Positions 7,227 through 14,222 are shown, counted from the first letter of the stretch. The stretch is DNA of 14,231 nucleotides from an uncultured bacterium (GCA_905215615.1 CAJMQM010000025.1:1-14231), one strand, 5' to 3'. Numbers and translations: made by a program. The notes: generated by a model not told the origin, from the sequence alone.

Positions 7227-7676
7227 TTATTCTTTATTTGAATCTTTTAATAGTTCTAATTGTGATATTAAAAGTGATTCCATTTTTGCTTTATATACAT
7301 CAAATTGTTTTTGTAAATCGTCTAATTCTTTTGTTTTAACTGCTATGTCTTTTTCTATTTCCATTGTTGCTTCTTTTGCTTTTCCTTGTGCTTCTCTTAT
7401 TAGTTGGTCTGCTTCTTGTTTTGCAACTTTTTTAATTTCGTCTGCTGTAGATTGAGCCATAACTAAAGTATTTTGTAAAGTAGATTCTATATTTTTATAT
7501 CTTTCTAATTCTTGTACTAAGCTTTCTATCTTAGCATTACTTTCATTAGATTGTTTATATATTTTCTCGTAATCAACTGTTAATTCATCTAAGAAATCGT
7601 CTACTTCTTCTACGCTATAACCGTTCATCATTTGTTTTGAAAATTTCTTATTTTCGATATCTAATGGTGTATACAT
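7227..7676 (-). CDS. divIVA: DivIVA domain protein
   Basis: A 149-residue coiled-coil protein that binds curved membranes at poles and septa and recruits other division or cell-wall factors. The N-terminal domain is clear: TPLDIENKKFSKQMMNGYSVEEVDDFLDEL (3-32) matches the DivIVA lipid-binding domain, followed by a long coiled coil from about 35 to 140. In Bacillus subtilis the membrane-inserting loop has Phe17-Arg18 just before the conserved Gly-Tyr; here the corresponding residues are Met17-Asn18, so a hydrophobic residue is kept but the basic one is lost. The start ATG has AGGAGG at 7685-7690. It follows sepF by 28 bases, a pairing common in Firmicutes, and ends at a strong terminator. It could be a GpsB/SepIVA-like paralogue, but length and N-terminus favour DivIVA. 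Confidence 0.92.
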   Translation of the reverse strand: MYTPLDIENKKFSKQMMNGYSVEEVDDFLDELTVDYEKIYKQSNESNAKIESLVQELERYKNIESTLQNTLVMAQSTADEIKKVAKQEADQLIREAQGKAKEATMEIEKDIAVKTKELDDLQKQFDVYKAKMESLLISQLELLKDSNKE

Positions 7677-7704
7677 GTCTATTTCCTCCTAATTTATAGA
7701 TGAG

Positions 7705-8196
7705 TTAATTGTTACCATTTCTTAACCATGAAACAGATAATTTATTTTTTATTTCATCTCTGGCAACCATATCACTTGAAATGTCGTAATTATATGGTGC
7801 TATTAAAAATATTGCATTTGATACTTTTTGCATATGACCATCTAAAGCATGTACTGCTCCACTAACAACATCTACAATTCTTCTAGCAACATCTTTATTT
7901 ACATACTCTAAGTTTATAATAATTGACTTTTTCTCTTTTAATAAGTCGCAAATGTCTTCTGCTTGTTCAAAATTTGTTGGCTGACAAATTGCCATTTTTA
8001 CTTGTTGTACTTGTGGCATGCTTACTACTTTGTTGTTTCTTCTTCCCCATATTCTTCTATCTTCTTGCTCTTCGCCCTCTTCTTCTACTACGTCTTTTTC
8101 ATCGTAGTTTTCTAACTCTTCTTCCTCTTCTTCGTTATCTCTTGCTGGATCCATACCTAAGAAACCCCAAACTTTATTCATAATTGCTCCTGACAT
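7705..8196 (-). CDS. sepF: Cell division protein SepF
   Basis: A 163-residue cytoplasmic protein that anchors FtsZ filaments to the membrane and shapes the septum. The N-terminal segment (MSGAIMNKVWGFLGM, 1-15) is an amphipathic membrane-binding helix. A highly acidic linker (about 21-46, mostly Glu/Asp) leads to the globular SepF core (about 65-152), with NFEQAEDICDLLKEKKSIIINLEYV, ARRIVDVVSGAVHALDG and AIFLIAPYN as the conserved blocks that form the dimeric FtsZ-binding fold. I chose the first Met rather than Met6 because AGGAGG (8205-8210) lies eight bases upstream of it. It is the first gene after a sigma-A-like promoter and precedes divIVA by 28 bases, so both division proteins are made together. 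Confidence 0.96.
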   Translation of the reverse strand: MSGAIMNKVWGFLGMDPARDNEEEEEELENYDEKDVVEEEGEEQEDRRIWGRRNNKVVSMPQVQQVKMAICQPTNFEQAEDICDLLKEKKSIIINLEYVNKDVARRIVDVVSGAVHALDGHMQKVSNAIFLIAPYNYDISSDMVARDEIKNKLSVSWLRNGNN

Positions 8197-8264
8197 TTAA
8201 ACAACCTCCTAAAAAATTTACTCGTCATTTGTAATTTTCTTATTTTAATACTATTACTTGTATA

Positions 8265-8293
8265 AGTATCTAACTTTTTCATTTCTTTGTCAA
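8265..8293 (-). promoter_or_regulatory. Sigma-A-type promoter for sepF-divIVA
   Basis: The minus strand has a perfect TTGACA (8293-8288) and GATACT (8270-8265, four of six to consensus) separated by 17 bases. The predicted start near 8258 would give a leader of about 60 bases before the sepF ATG. Confidence 0.7.
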
Positions 8294-8331
8294 GCATTTT
8301 TCATGTTTGTAATTATATTTTAATCTTTTTG

Positions 8332-8350
8332 TAATATTTCTGAAATATTA
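8332..8350 (-). repeat. Perfect AT-rich palindrome covering the stop codon of the HlyD-like gene
   Basis: TAATATTTC (8332-8340), a single central T, and GAAATATTA (8342-8350) form a 19-base perfect palindrome that includes the stop codon of the HlyD-like gene. No T-run follows on the minus strand, so termination would be weak. It may be a poor terminator, a transcript 3'-end protector, or chance in AT-rich sequence. Confidence 0.4.
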
Positions 8351-9667
8351 AACTGGTTTTTTTAGTATTTCATCATATATTGTGATACTTTTTGTCGATT
8401 TAATTTCATCTGTAGTAAAACCTAACTCTTTTAGTTCATCTTTTGTGTAATTTGTTACTATTGAGTATTTATCATTAGACCTTAATATTTTTACATATAT
8501 TTTGTCTGTATAACCATTTCTAGTTCTTACTACATATGGAACCTCGTTTTCGCCTTTTTGTTCTTTTGCAATAGACTCATTAGGTATTTTCTTTCCAGAA
8601 TCGCTCCACCATATAATGTCTAGTGAAATTTTTCTGTAACTAATTAAATCTTGTATATTTTGGTTTACTTTAAATATTATAACTCTATCTCCATCATCTT
8701 CTTCTGATATATAATTTATTTCTGCCGAAATTTCTCTGCCATTGTAAAATCTCATTTTTATTTTGTCACCCACTTCAGCATCTTTGCTACTATCTGATGA
8801 TAAAATACAAGCTATATAAAAATTAAAGTCTTTAATTATTTTTCCGCCTTCTTCGTTTGTTGCAACAATTTGACCTGTTTTAATTTTTACACTTTCTAAC
8901 AATTCTTTATTTATAGTTTCAAGCTTATCTGGAGATAAAATATCTTCATAACCATCTATTTTGTAAGACACTATTCCACTAGTAGGTGCATTTACATATT
9001 CCACACCACTATTTAGCTCATTTTCATATTTGCTTCTTTCATCTATTAATTTTTTTAGGTAAGACCCTGATGGGCTATTTTCCCCTGCTATTCTAGATTT
9101 TTTATTTATATACTCGTCTATATCTTTTTTATATTCTTTAATTTTCTTTAAATCTGTTTCTTGGTAAAGTTCTTCTAATCTCTGTGTTATCTGGTTTTCA
9201 AGTGATGTAATGTCACTTGTTGGAATAGAATCTTCATTTTGCATTGCTTCATCTATTTTTTTATCTAAGTCTCTTATTTTCTTTTCTAGCTCTTCTTCTC
9301 CTGAAGAATAATATCTAAAAATAGCCTCGTTTTTAGCAACTTTTTCTCCTTCAGATTTTATTTGTTCCATACCATTTTTATATTTTTCACCTTTTACTAG
9401 CTCTTCATTTCGAATAATATAACCTACTGTAGTTTCTTCTTGGTAAATTGAGCCTTCTTCCACCATGAAAGTATCTGTTGGATTCATAATTAGCATAATA
9501 ATTTTATAGGATGCAAAAGATAATGCTACAAGCAAGACAAGTACAACCACAATTAGCCTTTTAAAATTAATTGTGTTTGTTTTTCTTTTATTTTGCTTTT
9601 TATTATGTTGTTCATTTACATCGTTTTTTATACCTTTGTTGCTTGTATTTTTCTTATTGTTCACCAT
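8348..9667 (-). CDS. HlyD-like membrane-anchored adaptor protein
   Basis: A 439-residue protein with a basic, Asn/Lys-rich cytoplasmic N-terminus (1-35), one membrane helix (about 36-60) and a large extracellular part. The outer part has the layout of a HlyD/membrane-fusion protein: a first half of a lipoyl-like motif (EGEKVAKNEAIFRY, 106-119), a charged coiled-coil hairpin (about 123-222), the returning half-motif (VNAPTSGIVSYKIDGYED, 225-242), a beta-barrel region (about 275-350) and a C-terminal strand domain (VPYVVRTRNGYTDKIYVKI, 376-393). Such proteins normally bridge an inner-membrane transporter to an outer-membrane channel, but no transporter gene is adjacent and a Gram-positive cell lacks the outer channel. 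The start overlaps the 3' end of miaA by 14 bases and its GGAGG lies inside miaA, so it is translated from the same message. A cell-envelope or division role is inferred from the neighbouring sepF. Confidence 0.8.
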   Translation of the reverse strand: MVNNKKNTSNKGIKNDVNEQHNKKQNKRKTNTINFKRLIVVVLVLLVALSFASYKIIMLIMNPTDTFMVEEGSIYQEETTVGYIIRNEELVKGEKYKNGMEQIKSEGEKVAKNEAIFRYYSSGEEELEKKIRDLDKKIDEAMQNEDSIPTSDITSLENQITQRLEELYQETDLKKIKEYKKDIDEYINKKSRIAGENSPSGSYLKKLIDERSKYENELNSGVEYVNAPTSGIVSYKIDGYEDILSPDKLETINKELLESVKIKTGQIVATNEEGGKIIKDFNFYIACILSSDSSKDAEVGDKIKMRFYNGREISAEINYISEEDDGDRVIIFKVNQNIQDLISYRKISLDIIWWSDSGKKIPNESIAKEQKGENEVPYVVRTRNGYTDKIYVKILRSNDKYSIVTNYTKDELKELGFTTDEIKSTKSITIYDEILKKPV

Positions 9668-10578
9668 ATACCTCCATTATGGAATTTATATTTTCTTGTG
9701 TGCTTTTTAATCCATCAAGCCATTTTATGTTTTCTATTCTTTTAAACCAAGTAATTTGCCTTTTTGCATATCTTCTAGTTTCCATTTTTATTTTTTCTAT
9801 CATTTCTTCTTCTGAAATATATTTATCTAAATACTCTTTTACTTCTTTATACCCTAATCCCTGCATTGCAGTAGGCATATTTGGGTATTTATTAATTAAA
9901 TTTTTAACTTCATCTATTAATCCCTGTTCTAGCATTATATCTACTCTTTTATTAATTCTATCATATAAAATCTGCCTGTCCATATTAATTCCAAAAACTA
10001 AATAATTATATGGTACTTCTTTTCTTGAATCTTTTTCTAGTTCTGTTTTATTTTTTCCGAGTAGAATTGTATATTTCTAAAACTCTTATTATTCTTTTTT
10101 TATCATTACAACTTACTTTTTCCATTGCTTCTGGGTCAATTTCTTTTGCTTTTTCATATAGATTTTCCAACCCAAATTCTTCTGCCTCTTTTTCTAAACT
10201 CTCCCTATAGTCCATATCTACGTCCATTTCGTTATATTGAATATTGTATATAAGAGAATTTAAGTAAAGCCCTGTACCTCCTACTATTATTGGCACTTTT
10301 CCTTTAGATATAATTTCTTTTATTGCATTTGTAGCATCTTCTTTATATTCAGAAACACTATACCTAGTTTCTGGAGACACAAAATCTATTAAATAGTGCT
10401 TAATTCCTTGCATTTCATCTACAGTTGGCTTTGCTGATCCAATGTCCATATCTTTATAAATTTGCATAGAATCGCAAGAAATAATTTCACCATTTATTTT
10501 TTTTGCTAATTCTATTGATAAACTAGTTTTTCCTGACGCTGTTGGTCCACAAATAACTATTACTTTTGGTTTTTCCAT
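9654..10578 (-). pseudogene. miaA: tRNA dimethylallyltransferase MiaA, broken by a one-base frameshift
   Basis: MiaA adds a dimethylallyl group to N6 of A37 in tRNAs reading codons that begin with U. The 5' part (10578-10048, 176 codons) has the P-loop GPTASGKTS, SCDSMQIYKDMDIGSAKP, the HYLIDF block and VGGTGLYLNSL, then stops at TAA after KKRIIRVLEIYNSTRKK. The 3' part is intact in another frame, from GKNKTELEKDSRKEVPYNYLVFGIN (no own start) through MDRQILYDRINKRVD (ATG at 9983) to RYAKRQITWFK and VYGEQ at 9654. Removing one base near 10051-10061 joins them into about 307 residues, the normal MiaA length. The likely extra base is G10059: without it the codons read Ser-Thr-Gly-Lys-Asn-Lys instead of Ser-Thr-CGG, and CGG is a codon hardly used in DNA this AT-rich. 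An over-called A in the adjacent six-A run is the alternative. Whether this is a real mutation or an assembly error cannot be decided here. Confidence 0.85.
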
Positions 10579-10593
10579 ATTATTCCGCCTTTA

Positions 10594-11259
10594 TTATTGT
10601 AATACATTATTTTCTACTATTCCATTTGTTGTATTGTTTGTAGAAGTATTTTCTACTAAATTATTTTCTTGGCTATTTATTGCCGAACTATTTGTTAAGT
10701 TATTTACAGTATTATCTACCACCGAATTATTTATTATATTGTCTTCACTTGTATTGCCAGTTACTTGATTATTTGTTTCTGTACTATTTTGCTCTATATT
10801 TTCCTGTGTCACATTTTCTTGTACAATTTTATTTATAGTATTATTTTTTAGTATTTCTAAAGCATTATTTTGAATATTTTTGAAATAGAAAAATTCTATA
10901 ATTAATAAAATAAATAATATAGCAACTAAAAGAATTGTTCTATTTTTTAGTATATCTGATTTTATTCTTCCATTTTTATAGCTTTTGTATGAAACACTAA
11001 AGAAAGTAAAAACACATAAGCTATTAACTGGTACAAATGTAAATGTAATAAAATCTCTTCCAGCTTCTGCTGCATTTTCGTCTATTCCTATACCACTTAG
11101 CCAATATACTCCTGAAACTATCATATACATTATTGCAACACCAACTGCAATAAATATAATTTTTTCTTTGCTTCCTAAATCTTTTCCTAATAATTTGTAA
11201 ATTGTAAATATATTTACAATATTAATTAATAAAATAAATAATACAATACCAATATTCAT
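10594..11259 (-). CDS. Uncharacterised four-helix membrane protein with Asn-rich C-terminal tail
   Basis: A 221-residue protein I do not recognise. Four membrane helices are evident at about 3-23, 33-54, 70-90 and 108-127, followed by a tail from about 130 to 221 that is almost pure Asn/Thr/Glu/Ser/Val/Ile. About 27 of its last 91 residues are Asn, in irregular NN, NT and VxNN repeats. The hydrophobic part contains a conserved-looking loop, GIGIDENAAEAGRDF (56-70), between helices 2 and 3. An even number of helices would put the N-terminus and the tail on the same side of the membrane; which side is not clear. It ends 15 bases before miaA, whose ribosome binding site overlaps its stop codon. 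Its own Shine-Dalgarno sequence is not obvious, and it lies 136 bases after mutL. A TATAAT (11282-11277) upstream could be a -10, but no matching -35 was found. Confidence 0.82.
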   Translation of the reverse strand: MNIGIVLFILLINIVNIFTIYKLLGKDLGSKEKIIFIAVGVAIMYMIVSGVYWLSGIGIDENAAEAGRDFITFTFVPVNSLCVFTFFSVSYKSYKNGRIKSDILKNRTILLVAILFILLIIEFFYFKNIQNNALEILKNNTINKIVQENVTQENIEQNSTETNNQVTGNTSEDNIINNSVVDNTVNNLTNSSAINSQENNLVENTSTNNTTNGIVENNVLQ

Positions 11260-11395
11260 ATTTTAAGTATAATTAAATTATAAAGTAATTTATTTCTTTA
11301 TAACTTAACTATTTTCTCCCTTCTTTAGAATTTTAGATGTTTTTATAATACAGTATCACACAATATTTATAAATACTTTTGATGCCTATAATAGA

Positions 11396-13693
11396 TTATC
11401 TTCTTGAAAATTTCTTTTCTATATCGTTTTTACTCATTTTTATTGCTGTTGGTCTGCCATGTGGACATGTAAATGGATTTGGCAATACTAATAATTGTGC
11501 CATTAATTTATCTACCTCTTCTTTTGTTAATGCCATATGTGCCTTTACTGCTGCTTTGCATGCTACTGTTGCTATAAATTTTTCTTCTTTTTCTTGTTTT
11601 GCAGTTCTTGCTACTGTGTTTATTTCGTCTAAAGTCTCTAAAAATACTTCCTTTGTATCAAGGTCTAAGCACATATCTGGCACACCTGTTAATTTTATAG
11701 TATTTTCGCCAAACTCTTCTAATGTAAAGCCAGCTTTTCTAAACATTTCCATATTTTCTTTCGCTATGTCCATTTCTTTGTGTGACAATGTTATAATGTC
11801 TGGTAATAGCATTAATTGAGAATCTTTTTCAGTTTCATTATAATAATTTGCTTTTACCTTTTCATACATAATTCTTTCATGTGCTGCATGTTGGTCTATT
11901 ATGTACATATCTTCTTTCATTTGTATAATTATATATGTAGAAAATGCAATTCCTATAAATTTATATAGAGGTGTTTCGTTCTTTTCTAAATCTTTAAAAA
12001 CTGAAACATTTTCTATTTTTGATAATGGTGTAATACCACTTGCAATTTCACCCAAGCTAGACTCATATTTTTCTTTCTCTTCTTTTAATCTTTCTGCTTG
12101 AGCTTCTTCTATTTTTCTTCCAAAAGTACGTTCATACATTTCATCAAATGATAATTTTTTCTCTATATCTGGAAGTTTTTTTTCTACTTCTTGCCCAGGT
12201 TCTTCTGTGTTAGAAGATTTTTCTTTTTCTACATTTCCTGTTAAATTTTCTAATTTTTTTATTCCTTCTGCAAGTTTTTCGTTTATCTCATTAGTATTTA
12301 TAGCCTGTGTTTTCATATTATCAAGTTCTTTAATGTCATCTACTAAAGTAGTACTTTCAGATTCTTTGCTATCATTTTCTGCTTTTCCTATGGTATCACT
12401 GTTCTTTAGAGCCTGTCTTTCTGCGTATATTTGTGCTAAGAAGTTATTTTCTAACACATTAAAATCTTTTGTTTCTGTTTTTTCTGGAGTTGTTTCCACA
12501 TTTTGCACAGGTTCTTCCTCTATTTTTGCATCTGAACTTGGAACACTGTTGTTTTTATTAAAATCAGAGTGTTCAAAAACCATTTTTGGTTTGGTATCAA
12601 ATGTATTTTTATTAGCAAAATTTAGTCCAAAGTTGGTGTTTGTTTTTGCATTTTCTAAGCTTTCTGCTCTTAGTCCTTCTGTTCTATCTGGATTTCCTAC
12701 TAAGTCGCTTTTTAGTAATGTTTCTTTTATTGCATGATATACTGCTTTAAATACCTTGTTTTCTTCTTCAAACCTAACTTCTAACTTAGCTGGGTGAACG
12801 TTTACATCTACCTTTTGAGGGTTCATATCTAGGTTTAATATTACAAAGCCATATTTTCCTATTGTAACCATGCCCTTAAACCCTTGCTCTGCAGCACTTG
12901 TTAAAGTCTTATCTTTTACATATCTTTTATTAACAAAAAATATTTGGTTTGCACGGTTTGAACGAGAAATAATTGGTTTGCCTACAACTCCTGTTACTTT
13001 TATATCGTCATATTGATAATCTACTTCTAAAATATTTTCTGCTATATCTTTACCAAAAATGCTATATATTACAGATTTTTTATCTCCATTCCCTGGTGTT
13101 TGTATAACTGTTTTACCTGTGTTAATTAATTTTATTGCTATTTGTGGATTTGCTAATGCTATTCTTGTTATTGCATCTTCTATATAACCAGCTTCTGTAA
13201 AATCCTTTTTTAAGAATTTATATCTAACTGGTGTATTAAAAAATAAATCTGTTATTGTTATTGTAGAGCCTTGTGGACATCCTGCTTCTATTTTATTAGT
13301 TATATTTCCACCTTCAACACATATTTTATAGCCTATTTCGCACTCTTCTCTTTTTGAAACAAGCTCTACTTTACTTATTGCAGCAATACTTGCTAAAGCC
13401 TCACCTCTAAACCCCATTGTTTTTACAACTTCTAGGTCTGTGGCTTGTCTTATTTTACTTGTAGCATGTCTTTCAAATGCTATTTCCATATCGTCTGGCC
13501 AAAAACCTTTTCCATTATCGCTAACTCGTATATATGAAATACCTCCATTTCTTATTTCTACATTTACTACTGTTGCACCTGCATCTATAGAGTTTTCTAC
13601 AAGTTCTTTTACTACTGATGCTGGTCTTTCTATAACTTCACCTGCTGCAATTTTGTTTATAGTTAAGTCATCTAATAGTACAATATTTCCCAT
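11396..13693 (-). CDS. mutL: DNA mismatch repair endonuclease MutL
   Basis: A 765-residue protein that links mismatch recognition by MutS to strand incision. The N-terminal GHKL ATPase has INKIAAGEVIERPASVVKEL (12-31), ELVENSIDAGA (30-40), DNGKGF (59-64) and GFRGEAL (94-100). Residues from about 335 to 570 are a long, acidic, low-complexity linker that explains the size: most homologues are around 600-680. The C-terminal domain keeps the metal-dependent endonuclease motif DQHAAHERIMYE (600-611), a probable sliding-clamp binding motif QLMLLP (626-631), ACKAAVKAH (711-719) and CPHGRP (743-748). It is thus a nicking MutL, as in bacteria without MutH. The start ATG is fixed by an in-frame TAA directly upstream; the nearest AAAGGA is 13-14 bases away, a long spacing. 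mutS is not next to it in this window. Confidence 0.97.
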   Translation of the reverse strand: MGNIVLLDDLTINKIAAGEVIERPASVVKELVENSIDAGATVVNVEIRNGGISYIRVSDNGKGFWPDDMEIAFERHATSKIRQATDLEVVKTMGFRGEALASIAAISKVELVSKREECEIGYKICVEGGNITNKIEAGCPQGSTITITDLFFNTPVRYKFLKKDFTEAGYIEDAITRIALANPQIAIKLINTGKTVIQTPGNGDKKSVIYSIFGKDIAENILEVDYQYDDIKVTGVVGKPIISRSNRANQIFFVNKRYVKDKTLTSAAEQGFKGMVTIGKYGFVILNLDMNPQKVDVNVHPAKLEVRFEEENKVFKAVYHAIKETLLKSDLVGNPDRTEGLRAESLENAKTNTNFGLNFANKNTFDTKPKMVFEHSDFNKNNSVPSSDAKIEEEPVQNVETTPEKTETKDFNVLENNFLAQIYAERQALKNSDTIGKAENDSKESESTTLVDDIKELDNMKTQAINTNEINEKLAEGIKKLENLTGNVEKEKSSNTEEPGQEVEKKLPDIEKKLSFDEMYERTFGRKIEEAQAERLKEEKEKYESSLGEIASGITPLSKIENVSVFKDLEKNETPLYKFIGIAFSTYIIIQMKEDMYIIDQHAAHERIMYEKVKANYYNETEKDSQLMLLPDIITLSHKEMDIAKENMEMFRKAGFTLEEFGENTIKLTGVPDMCLDLDTKEVFLETLDEINTVARTAKQEKEEKFIATVACKAAVKAHMALTKEEVDKLMAQLLVLPNPFTCPHGRPTAIKMSKNDIEKKFSRR

Positions 13694-13741
13694 TTATAAG
13701 CTTCAATCCTTTCTATCTTTTCTCCTACGTATTTTGTACAA

Positions 13742-13771
13742 ATTATATCACTAACTTTTATTTGTTGTAAA
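13742..13771 (-). promoter_or_regulatory. Probable sigma-A promoter for mutL
   Basis: On the minus strand TTTACA (13771-13766) and a perfect TATAAT (13747-13742) are separated by 18 bases. The predicted start near 13735 gives a leader of about 40 bases. A 10-base palindrome, TTTGTACAAA (13733-13742), lies across the predicted start and could be an operator, although a site this short may be chance. Confidence 0.65.
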
Positions 13772-13813
13772 GTAAATCTGTAACACTTTCTAACATTTTA
13801 GAATAATATATAT

Positions 13814-13821
13814 CATACAAA
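13814..13821 (+). promoter_or_regulatory. Possible sigma-E-like -10 element upstream of the microprotein pair
   Basis: CATACAAA (13814-13821) matches the sporulation sigma-E -10 consensus CATACANT at seven of eight positions. The expected start near 13828 would give a leader of about 34 bases before the first microprotein. No convincing -35 was found, and no good sigma-A promoter is visible in the same region. A 6-bp hairpin (AAGAAC 13821-13826 with GTTCTT 13839-13844) lies between it and the ribosome binding site. Confidence 0.35.
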
Positions 13822-13861
13822 AGAACAAGACAATTTTAGTTCTTAAATAGGAGGTATTAAA

Positions 13862-13975
13862 ATGGGATGTTGTGGAAATAACAGCGAACTTTTATGGTTC
13901 ATAATCCTATTCTTGCTACTTTTCTGCTGTGGCGGAAACAGCTGTTGCAATAACAACAATAGTTGTGGTTGCTAG
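13862..13975 (+). CDS. Cysteine-rich single-helix membrane microprotein (37 residues)
   Basis: A short gene with an excellent ribosome binding site, AGGAGG (13849-13854), seven bases before the ATG. The product is MGCCGNNSE, then a hydrophobic helix (about 10-21, LLWFIILFLLLF), then a Cys/Asn/Gly-rich end (CCGGNSCCNNNNSCGC), with eight Cys in 37 residues. This layout recalls the tiny Gly- and Cys-rich hydrophobic sporulation proteins of Firmicutes (YjcZ-like), but the Cys on both sides of the helix and the Asn run differ from that family, so I do not assign it. It is followed 46 bases later by a similar gene on the same strand and is divergent from mutL. The clustered Cys could bind metal or form disulphide cross-links, for example in a spore layer; both are inference. 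Confidence 0.75.
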   Translation: MGCCGNNSELLWFIILFLLLFCCGGNSCCNNNNSCGC

Positions 13976-14021
13976 GAATTTACATTAGCTTAAAGCTTTT
14001 ACTTTGAAAGGGGTGAATTTT

Positions 14022-14141
14022 ATGCAAGAAAATAGAGGATGTGGATGTGGCTTCGGATTTGGAGATGACTGCATTTGGATAATAATATTAATAATCCTTA
14101 TCTGCTGCTGTTGCGGTGGAAATAGAGGAGGATGTTGCTAA
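14022..14141 (+). CDS. Cysteine-rich single-helix membrane microprotein (39 residues), paralogue-like neighbour
   Basis: The start ATG has GAAAGGGGTG (14006-14015) upstream. The product is MQENRGCGCGFGFGDDC, a hydrophobic helix (about 18-27, IWIIILIILI), then CCCCGGNRGGCC: nine Cys in 39 residues. It shares with the gene 46 bases upstream the plan Cys/Gly-rich head, membrane helix, Cys-rich tail, and the central aromatic Trp at the helix start. The heads and tails are not alignable in detail, so common origin is likely but not proven. It is closed by a long-stem terminator 17 bases later, so the two probably form one bicistronic message. No known function. Confidence 0.75.
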   Translation: MQENRGCGCGFGFGDDCIWIIILIILICCCCGGNRGGCC

Positions 14142-14158
14142 TTTTTTAATTAGTTAAC

Positions 14159-14222
14159 AAAACAGCATCTATGAATTAAACTCTACTGTTTTGTACGGTT
14201 TAATTCTCGATGCTGTTTTTAT
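14159..14222 (+). terminator. Long-stem intrinsic terminator with an alternative internal hairpin
   Basis: The outer stem pairs AAAACAGCATC (14159-14169) with GATGCTGTTTT (14209-14219) and, after a 3/2-base internal loop, GAATTAAAC (14173-14181) with GTTTAATTC (14198-14206), around a 16-nt loop. It is followed by the run of T at 14216-14220. The loop contains CTGTTTTGT (14186-14194), which could instead pair with ACAAAACAG (14157-14165), the same bases that form the base of the outer stem, so two exclusive structures are possible. It ends the microprotein operon. Confidence 0.85.

Noticed and set aside
9571..10005. Plus-strand open frame of 144 codons across the miaA/HlyD-like junction
   Set aside because: Antisense to two genes with clear homology and signals; the Phe/Leu/Ser-rich product is typical of AT-rich antisense frames.
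10048..10063. Programmed +1 ribosomal frameshift in miaA, like that of prfB
   Set aside because: MiaA families are not known to use frameshifting, there is no upstream Shine-Dalgarno-like stimulator, and slipping on the last AAA would need a mismatch at AAT. A mutation or sequence error is simpler; slippage of RNA polymerase on the A run remains a minor possibility.
11260..11395. Gap between mutL and the membrane protein searched for a terminator, promoter or small gene
   Set aside because: An AGAAGGGAG sequence resembles a ribosome binding site but no start codon follows at a usable distance; there is no strong hairpin and only an isolated TATAAT without a -35.
12207..12737. Open frame of 176 codons on the plus strand inside mutL
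   Set aside because: Lies antisense to the low-complexity linker of MutL; its Ser/Phe-rich product reflects the complement of Glu/Lys/Asn codons, and no ribosome binding site or family resemblance is seen.
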